Shown here one piece after another: positions 58,808 through 64,000 of a DNA stretch of 64,000 bases. Below the pieces are notes generated by a model, which searched no databases, had not been told where the DNA came from, and worked only from the letters and a program-made list of their open reading frames with translations. The stretch is from Bacillota bacterium. Lineage in GTDB: Bacteria > Bacillota > Bacilli > Paenibacillales > Paenibacillaceae. Each line of letters begins with the position of its first letter. Position 1 is the first letter of the stretch. Position numbers and translations under genes: made by a program. The stretch spans positions 215,447-279,446 of the forward strand of contig JAEWPC010000011.1 of the NCBI GenBank assembly GCA_023460795.1. Direction: 5' to 3'.

Positions 58808-59704
58808 TCAACTCCCTTTGTCCGCTTCATAGTAGACCCACGACTTCGACGACTTCATGACGATCCACGTCAGAATGAGAATCATGATGAACAACACCCA
58901 GGATTGAGCCATCGCGTAACCGAATTTCAAGTCCCGGAACGCGGTGTTGTACGTATTCAGCATGTAGGTGATCGACGAGTAGTTCGGCCCGCCGTTCGTG
59001 AGCAGCCTGGACTCCGTGAACATCTGAAAGTAATAAATGATCTGCAGCACGAGTGAAAACAGGATGGTCGGCGTAATCATCGGCAGCGTGATGTTGAAGA
59101 AGCTTCTGACTCGTCCCGAGCCGTCGATCTTGGCGGCTTCGTACAATTGCCCCGGCACGCTCTTGAGCGCTGCGAGGAACACGAGCACCGGTCCGCCGGA
59201 GCTCCAGATGCCGATCGTAAGGATCAGCGGCTTGCTTAGCGATTCCGACCCGAACCAGTCGACCTTGTCGATGCCGAAGAAGTCGAGAATCCGGTTCACG
59301 AATCCTCCGTCGGTCCCGAAGAGCAGCAGCCAGATGATCACCGTGGCGACCGGAGGTACGAGGTAGGGCAAGTAGAAGACCGTCCGGAAGAAACGGATTC
59401 CTTTCACCTCGGCGTTCAGAACGACGGAGACGAGCACCTGGAAAATAACCGTAATCGGAACGGCGATGAGTACGAAGAACAACGTGTTCGTCAGGCTTTT
59501 CTTGTAGACCACGTCGTCAAGCAAATTCGCGTAGTTATCGAAGCCGATCCACTTCGGCGGCGTAATGGAATTGTAATCCGCGAAGCTGTAGATCAAGCTC
59601 GAGAACGCCGGCCCGACGAAGAACAGAAGGAATCCGGCAAGCCAAGGCAGGATGAACAGATAAAATTTCAGCTCTTCTTTCCACTTGGAGTTCAACCGCT
59701 TCAC
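58808..59704 (-). CDS. UgpA/MalF-type ABC transporter permease
   Basis: This permease has 298 residues from the GTG at 59704. That GTG follows AGGAG by only 2 nt; a TTG at 59695 with AGAGGTG 6 nt upstream may be the real start (295 residues). Six membrane segments (FYLFILPWLAGFLLFFVGPA is the first) and EAA loop YEAAKIDGSGRVRSFFNITL. It starts 5 bp after the Gfo/Idh/MocA gene, so translation is probably coupled. Confidence 0.92.
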   Translation of the reverse strand: MKRLNSKWKEELKFYLFILPWLAGFLLFFVGPAFSSLIYSFADYNSITPPKWIGFDNYANLLDDVVYKKSLTNTLFFVLIAVPITVIFQVLVSVVLNAEVKGIRFFRTVFYLPYLVPPVATVIIWLLLFGTDGGFVNRILDFFGIDKVDWFGSESLSKPLILTIGIWSSGGPVLVFLAALKSVPGQLYEAAKIDGSGRVRSFFNITLPMITPTILFSLVLQIIYYFQMFTESRLLTNGGPNYSSITYMLNTYNTAFRDLKFGYAMAQSWVLFIMILILTWIVMKSSKSWVYYEADKGS

Positions 59705-59709
59705 CTCTC

Positions 59710-60816
59710 CTAGGTCAGCTCGTTCATGTACACGTATCGTTCTTCTTTAATCGACTTCTCCGCCGCCAGCGCGATCATAAGCGCCTCGCGCCCGACTTCG
59801 CCGCTCGCGAGCGGCTGCTCGTTCGTCTTGATCGAGTTCAGGAACGCCAGCCGTTGGCGCTGACTGCCCGTGTGGCCGCCGTTGACCGAATCGGATTCGT
59901 GATTGAATTCGATATGCTCCCGGTTCAGATCGAGCGAGCTGAACAGGTCGATCGTCGTATCCTTCTTCGCGATCATCTGGCTGCCGTTGCTGCCGATCAG
60001 ACCGATCTCCAGCCCTTCGTCCATCATGTTGCGAGGTTTCAGATACATGCAGAGTCCGAGATTCGCTTTGCTTCCGTTCTCGTATTCGACGATGACCCAC
60101 GCGTGGTCCACGATCGAGCTGGTCGAGATCGGCTTCGTCTCGTAGTGCGTGTAGCTATTCGTAATGTCGATCGGTTCGCCGTTCTTAATGACGTGCTGGC
60201 CGCCCGAAGCGAATACTCGGTAAGGCTTGGAACCGATCATCCAGTTGAAAATATCGAAATGATGGCAGTCTTTCTCGATCAACGCCCCACCCGATTTCGT
60301 CTCGTCGTAGAACCAATCCACCGGCGGAAAAGGGTCCCGGAATTCTTTGCACCACATCATCGTCACGTCCCCGAGACGATTCGCCTGCAATTCCTCGTGC
60401 ATTCTTCGGTAAATGCTCGAGTACCGGTAGACGAGTCCGATCTGCAGGATGACGCCGGCTTCGCGGGCCCGAGCAATGATGTCGTCGCATTCCGCCAGCG
60501 TCGGAGCGACCGGCTTTTCGAGGAAAACGTGTTTCTTCAGCTCGATGAACGCGACCGCGACCTCGTGGTGCATGTAGTTCGGAACGGAAATGACCACCGC
60601 ATCGTAAGTATCGGGCTGCGCCAACACTTCTCTATAATCAGACACGATCGTCGGCTGATTGCTGCGAACGTATTTGAGCGCTCTCTCGATATTCCGCGGA
60701 TCCGGATCGGCGATCCATGTGATCGAACAGGATGGAATTTGATCGAACCCCATCGCATGACCCGTCCCCATATCTCCAACGCCTATCAAGGCCACGCGTA
60801 GTCGTTCCGTTGCCAT
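59710..60816 (-). CDS. Gfo/Idh/MocA-family oxidoreductase
   Basis: This 368-residue dehydrogenase is read from the ATG at 60816 (MATERLRVAL), with GGAGG 9 nt upstream. The Rossmann part carries VALIGVGDMGTGHAMGF, ITWIADPDPRN and VFLEKPVAPT with the family EKP Lys. The substrate domain has GGALIEKDCHHFDIFNWMIG, where Lys, Asp and His take the usual catalytic places. It is first in the operon with two permeases, a binding protein and a CBM9-like protein, and is probably repressed by the LacI protein of 61153-62178 through sites at 60856, 60931 and 61054. It probably oxidises the imported sugar or its derivative. Confidence 0.92.
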   Translation of the reverse strand: MATERLRVALIGVGDMGTGHAMGFDQIPSCSITWIADPDPRNIERALKYVRSNQPTIVSDYREVLAQPDTYDAVVISVPNYMHHEVAVAFIELKKHVFLEKPVAPTLAECDDIIARAREAGVILQIGLVYRYSSIYRRMHEELQANRLGDVTMMWCKEFRDPFPPVDWFYDETKSGGALIEKDCHHFDIFNWMIGSKPYRVFASGGQHVIKNGEPIDITNSYTHYETKPISTSSIVDHAWVIVEYENGSKANLGLCMYLKPRNMMDEGLEIGLIGSNGSQMIAKKDTTIDLFSSLDLNREHIEFNHESDSVNGGHTGSQRQRLAFLNSIKTNEQPLASGEVGREALMIALAAEKSIKEERYVYMNELT

Positions 60817-60855
60817 ATGCACGCACCTCCAAGGTAACATCCTTAAGCTAAGTTG

Positions 60856-60866
60856 TTTGCCGCAAA
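60856..60866. promoter_or_regulatory. LacI-type operator copy 1
   Basis: TTTGCCGCAAA, one of four related sites near this LacI gene, lies 40 bp upstream of the Gfo/Idh/MocA start. It is an imperfect palindrome (TTTG-N3-CAAA). Confidence 0.55.
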
Positions 60867-60930
60867 GTTTGGATTACATTTCGAAGTTTAACCCAAAATT
60901 TTCACTTCGTCAACAACTATTTTGCATATA

Positions 60931-60941
60931 TTTGCCGCAAA
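60931..60941. promoter_or_regulatory. LacI-type operator copy 2
   Basis: TTTGCCGCAAA, identical to copy 1 and 75 bp from it, which is about seven helical turns. It lies in the AT-rich promoter region of the operon; the 336-bp region 60817-61152 holds no gene. Confidence 0.55.
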
Positions 60942-61048
60942 AATAATGGGCGAGGAATCTTAGCGTTTATGCGTACAAACTGTAATTTTCAGCCGTCACC
61001 GAGTCGATTAAGCCCATGAAATGGTGAAAAAATAGTGCTTTGTTTCAT

Positions 61049-61069
61049 ATATGTTTGGCGCAAACATAT
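61049..61069. promoter_or_regulatory. LacI-type operator copy 3 (perfect extended palindrome)
   Basis: The arms ATATGTTTG and CAAACATAT are perfect complements around GCG, with core TTTGGCGCAAA at 61054-61064. This is the best site of the group and lies between the operon promoter region and the LacI terminator. Confidence 0.65.
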
Positions 61070-61092
61070 GCAAAATGTTTGGATATAAAGTA

Positions 61093-61126
61093 AAAACCTT
61101 GCCATCACGGACGATAGCAAGGCTTT
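61093..61126. terminator. Terminator of the LacI gene
   Basis: CCTTGC (61097-61102) pairs with GCAAGG (61117-61122), with ATC/GAT inside and one mismatch. A tract on the left and T tract on the right make it functional in both directions, chiefly for the gene ending at 61153. Confidence 0.85.
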
Positions 61127-61152
61127 TCATCTTTCCCGTTGATCATACATCG

Positions 61153-62178
61153 TCACGTCGACTGCCTGACGATTAATTCGAACGGCAGCGTAATCTTGAC
61201 CGGCAGCGGATATTGCTTGCGGCTTACGTCGAACAGCGTCTTCGCGGCCACCCATCCGATCTCGCACTTCGGAATATGAACCGTGCTGAGCGGTGGCGTG
61301 CTGTAATTCGCGAAATCGATATTGTCGATCGAGACGAACGCGACGTCTTCCGGAATTCTCAGCTTGCTTTCGAAAGCCGCCCGCATCGCGGAGATCGCCA
61401 TCATATCGCTGGCCGCGAAGAAAGCCGTCGGGATGTCCGGCTTATTCTCCAGGACTCGCTTCACTAGCTCGTAGCTTGTATCCACGTTCCAGCCCGAGTC
61501 GAGAATCCATTCCTGACGAATGTCCAGATCCGCCTCTTCCATCGCTTCCCTGAAGCCGAGATACCGCTTTTCCTTCGTAATATTCTGCGCCAGTCCCGCC
61601 CCGCCGATGAACCCGATTCGGCGATGTCCGCGGGAGATCAGGTGCCTAACGGCGTGTTTGGCGGCCACGAGCCTGTCGTAGCCGACGCTCGAGATCGACG
61701 GATCGGAAATATCGATGCCGACTAAGAAAGGGACGTGCCGTTTGATGTACTCGTACGAAGCCGCATCGATGCGTTCGACGACGATCATGCCGTCTATGCC
61801 GCTTTCTTGAACGATCTTATGGAGCGTTTCGGGCGATTTGATATCTTCGTTCGTATGGATGAACGCCAGCTCGCCGCCTTGCTCTTGAACGCCGCGCTCG
61901 ATCCCTTCCAGAATCGGAGAGAAATACGGATGGTTGTATTTATTCTGGCTGACCGCGACGATACAGCCTACCCGATGCGTAAATTCGGGTTTAGCCGGTA
62001 TTTTCTTGACCAGCTCCCTTGCCGTTTTGTTAGGCTGGTAGCCAAGCAGGGTCACCGCTTCCCATATCTTGCGTCTCGTATCCGTATTGACGGAACGGCT
62101 CTCGTCGTTATTCACGACGCGGGAGACGGTAGATATGGATACGCCCACGTATTCAGCGACATCTTTCAACGTAGCCAA
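61153..62178 (-). CDS. LacI-family transcriptional regulator
   Basis: This is a 341-residue repressor that starts at TTG, with GAGGAG 8 nt upstream. The HTH is LKDVAEYVGVSISTVSRVVN, then the hinge and effector domain (VGCIVAVSQNKYNHPYFSPI; SRGHRRIGFIGGAGLAQNIT; FFAASDMMAISAMRAAF). It is divergent in function from the operon at 55792-60816: three TTTGSCGCAAA sites lie upstream of that operon and a fourth (62202-62212) lies in front of its own start. Autoregulation plus local repression is therefore the natural reading. Confidence 0.93.
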   Translation of the reverse strand: MATLKDVAEYVGVSISTVSRVVNNDESRSVNTDTRRKIWEAVTLLGYQPNKTARELVKKIPAKPEFTHRVGCIVAVSQNKYNHPYFSPILEGIERGVQEQGGELAFIHTNEDIKSPETLHKIVQESGIDGMIVVERIDAASYEYIKRHVPFLVGIDISDPSISSVGYDRLVAAKHAVRHLISRGHRRIGFIGGAGLAQNITKEKRYLGFREAMEEADLDIRQEWILDSGWNVDTSYELVKRVLENKPDIPTAFFAASDMMAISAMRAAFESKLRIPEDVAFVSIDNIDFANYSTPPLSTVHIPKCEIGWVAAKTLFDVSRKQYPLPVKITLPFELIVRQST

Positions 62179-62201
62179 GGTGAATTCTCCTCTGCTTTAT
62201 A

Positions 62202-62212
62202 TTTGCGCCAAA
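62202..62212. promoter_or_regulatory. LacI-type operator copy 4 (autoregulatory)
   Basis: TTTGCGCCAAA is the reverse complement of copy 3's core TTTGGCGCAAA and lies 24-34 bp upstream of the TTG start of the LacI gene. Confidence 0.6.
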
Positions 62213-62287
62213 CGTTACCACTTCCACTCATTATACAGAAATCATAGGCCTCCTACAATATCGGCCGAACGTACGGAGTCGAACGGC

Positions 62288-62332
62288 GAAAAGGACTGCC
62301 GCCGATCGCCTACCGATCGTCCGACAGCCCTG
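62288..62332 (-). terminator. Terminator of the second Gfo/Idh/MocA gene
   Basis: CGATCG and CGATCG around 5 nt form the tip, extended by CTG/CAG and GG/CC with mismatches. On the minus strand TTTTCG follows the stem. An outer GAACGGC/GCCGTTC pairing encloses it. It lies about 38 bp after the stop at 62370. Confidence 0.65.
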
Positions 62333-62369
62333 CCGTTCACCTATCAACGTCTCGAGCAAGCAGACACTC

Positions 62370-63389
62370 TTACCCGAGCTCGACCCATTCGCCGCCGCGG
62401 TCCGCGGAATTCATCTCGGCATTGACGAGCGCGATCGTGCCGCGGGTATCGCGTCCCGTCGACGTGGCGATCGGGTGTCCCGCAGCCAAGCTTTCGACGA
62501 AATGCTTCAATTGGTAGTAGTAGCCCATATCCGCCGACAGCTCTGCCTCGAAGCCTTGGCCTTCGTTCGGATTCACCTTCACGACGCCATCCTTGAACAC
62601 GATATTGCCCCGTTCGAAGTTGACGCGATACGTCATGTCGAACCCGAAGTCGCCTTGCAGCGTCCAGTCCGCCTGCGCGCTTACGACCGGTCCGCCAGCG
62701 TAACGGTAATGCGCCGACACGAGATCGTAGCCGCTTCCCGGAACGACGTTGCGTCCGACCGCGGATACCGCTTGCGGCATGCCGAACAGCCAGTACACCA
62801 TGTCGGCGTCATGGACGTGCATGTCCATGAGCGCTCCGCCGCTCTTATCCTTCTGCAGCAGCCATGGCCCCCACGTCGGCGTGGAACCGCCGCGGAAGAA
62901 GTACGCGCTCGTCGGCGCGCCGAATTCGCCGCCGTCGATCGCTTCCTTCAACCGGACGTAGGCCGGCCAGAATCGTAGGCATTGCCCGACCATCAATTGC
63001 TTGCCGTTCCGGTCGGCCGCGGCGATCATGTTATCGCAAGCTTCCGGCGTCAGCGCCATCGGCTTCTCGCATAACACGTGCAGTCCATGGTTCAAGCATT
63101 GTACCGAAATTTGCTCGTGCAGGAACGTTGGAAGCGTAATGTCGACCGCATCCAGCTGCTCGCTCGCAAGCATCTCCTCTACGCTCGCGTACCGGTTGAA
63201 GCGACTGAAATCGATCGCTCCGCCGACGGTCTCGATATTGCCGGCGGTTGCAGGCCCTTGCAGCTTCGCCGGATCCATATCGCACAGCGCGACGACTTGG
63301 ACCGGCTGACCCTCTTGCTCGAGCCGCATGTAATTTTCCAGGTGAGTGTTGCCCATGAATCCGAGTCCGATCAATCCGATTCGCAGCAT
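62370..63389 (-). CDS. Gfo/Idh/MocA-family oxidoreductase
   Basis: This is a 339-residue dehydrogenase with GGAGG 8 nt before the ATG. LRIGLIGLGFMGNTHLENYM is the dinucleotide loop, VALCDMDPAKLQ the end of strand 2, and HVLCEKPMALTPEACDNM the EKP signature. The substrate domain has GGALMDMHVHDADMVYWLFG, with the conserved Asp and His. Its start overlaps the stop of the isomerase gene by 1 bp (TAATG), so the two are coupled. It is probably an inositol- or sugar-type dehydrogenase working with the isomerase, as in IolE/IolG-like pairs. Confidence 0.92.
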   Translation of the reverse strand: MLRIGLIGLGFMGNTHLENYMRLEQEGQPVQVVALCDMDPAKLQGPATAGNIETVGGAIDFSRFNRYASVEEMLASEQLDAVDITLPTFLHEQISVQCLNHGLHVLCEKPMALTPEACDNMIAAADRNGKQLMVGQCLRFWPAYVRLKEAIDGGEFGAPTSAYFFRGGSTPTWGPWLLQKDKSGGALMDMHVHDADMVYWLFGMPQAVSAVGRNVVPGSGYDLVSAHYRYAGGPVVSAQADWTLQGDFGFDMTYRVNFERGNIVFKDGVVKVNPNEGQGFEAELSADMGYYYQLKHFVESLAAGHPIATSTGRDTRGTIALVNAEMNSADRGGEWVELG

Positions 63390-64000
63390 TATGCTTTCCT
63401 CCCGAGAATGGCGTCCATCGCGCCCGACGTATTGTAGACGATCTGTTTCGGCTGTTGCTTATAGCCCGGTATCATCTCTGCGATGACGTAGCCGTCGTAA
63501 CCGATGCCTTCCAGAGCGGCGACGACCGCTTCGTAGTTCACGTCGCCCGCGAGCAGATCGACGAACCCGTGCAAGCCGCCGGCGTCGCGGCGATAGTCTT
63601 TGAAGTGGACTTTCTTGATTCGCTTGCCGAGAATCGGAATCCAGTGCTCCGGATAGCCGGAATAGACGACGTTGCCGACGTCGAAATAAGCGCCTACGAA
63701 CGGCGAGCCGATGGCGTCGATAAAACCTCTCATCTCCAGCGGAGACAACAAGAACTTGTTCCACACGTTCTCGATGCCGATGTTGACCCGTTGCGCCTCG
63801 GCTTCCGACGCAAGCTGCGACAGCGCTTCGAGCGCGTAATCGTAAGCCCGGTCGTATGGTACGACCTCGGAGCCGGGAATGAAGTCGACGCCGACCGCGC
63901 CGGGAACGACGAGGATCGTATCCACGCCGAGCACGGATGCCGATTCGAGCTGCTTCTTGACGATGTCGCGCGCCTTGGCGCGCACGGACGCGGCCGTGCG
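63389..64000 (-). CDS. Xylose-isomerase-fold sugar isomerase/epimerase (5' end beyond window)
   Basis: The open frame runs off the right edge; 203 residues including the C-terminus are present. A GTG at 63985 is internal, since the frame continues upstream without a stop. TIM-barrel isomerase marks are TILVVPGAVGVDF, NIGIENVWNKFLLSPLEMRG with the metal-binding Glu, VGAYFDVGNVVYSGYPEHW, KKVHFKDYRRD and VIAEMIPGY with the second Glu. Missing are roughly the first 80 residues. The gene is coupled to the downstream Gfo/Idh/MocA gene. Confidence 0.85.
   Translation of the reverse strand, partial: RTAASVRAKARDIVKKQLESASVLGVDTILVVPGAVGVDFIPGSEVVPYDRAYDYALEALSQLASEAEAQRVNIGIENVWNKFLLSPLEMRGFIDAIGSPFVGAYFDVGNVVYSGYPEHWIPILGKRIKKVHFKDYRRDAGGLHGFVDLLAGDVNYEAVVAALEGIGYDGYVIAEMIPGYKQQPKQIVYNTSGAMDAILGRKA

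Overview
The window looks like a chromosomal segment of a GC-rich Paenibacillaceae bacterium (Paenibacillus or Cohnella type). The grounds are strong AGGAGG-type ribosome binding sites, YesM/YesN-type two-component pairs beside Lpl-type sugar ABC transporters, S-layer-homology (SLH) anchoring of a giant surface glucanase, and sugar transporters that all lack their own ATPase. No rRNA, tRNA, CRISPR array or prophage was seen. Most genes from 10.7 kb onward lie on the minus strand.

Layout. (1) 1-3.7 kb: a gene end, a Lys/Arg-rich low-complexity protein, and a plus-strand run of two paralogous helical-repeat (TPR-like) proteins, a small membrane protein and a small helical protein. (2) 3.7-7.5 kb: a minus-strand cassette of a chorismate-lyase-fold protein and two phenylacetate-CoA-ligase-like enzymes, one fused to TPRs. 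This suggests manufacture and activation of an aromatic acid. (3) 8.0-10.7 kb: a NarL-type response regulator and its sensor kinase. (4) 10.7-15.3 kb: a DMT-type exporter, a 50-bp tandem-repeat array, and a LacI regulator / ThuA-like / Gfo-Idh-MocA operon interrupted by a structured repeat element. (5) 15.4-29.6 kb: two sugar-sensing modules of related design. One is solute-binding protein, kinase, regulator and chemoreceptor. The other is regulator, kinase, solute-binding protein and two permeases. (6) 29.8-32.2 kb: a GH78-like rhamnosidase. (7) 32.4-50.2 kb: an apparent alpha-1,3-glucan utilisation locus with three tandem GH87-type glucanases of different architecture (secreted with CARDB domains; membrane-anchored; SLH cell-wall-anchored with six to seven lectin-like repeats), a GH31 alpha-glucosidase and a maltose-type ABC importer. 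(8) 50.4-50.8 kb: a second 50-bp tandem array related to the first. (9) 50.9-55.8 kb: an unknown gene, two AraC regulators, a GH4 glycosidase and a sugar isomerase. (10) 55.8-64 kb: a LacI-controlled operon (Gfo-Idh-MocA, two permeases, binding protein, CBM9-like protein) with repeated operators, then another Gfo-Idh-MocA enzyme and a truncated isomerase.

How it fits together: surface glucanases would cut alpha-1,3-glucan, the MalEFG-like system would import the fragments and GH31 would finish them in the cytoplasm. The other modules sense and import further oligosaccharides, and Gfo-Idh-MocA dehydrogenases, ThuA-like and xylose-isomerase-fold proteins would process uncommon sugars. The observations most worth following up are the tandem GH87 locus, the chorismate-lyase plus double-ligase cassette, and the two homologous 50-bp arrays with the same genomic placement and a fold that pairs better on the minus strand.
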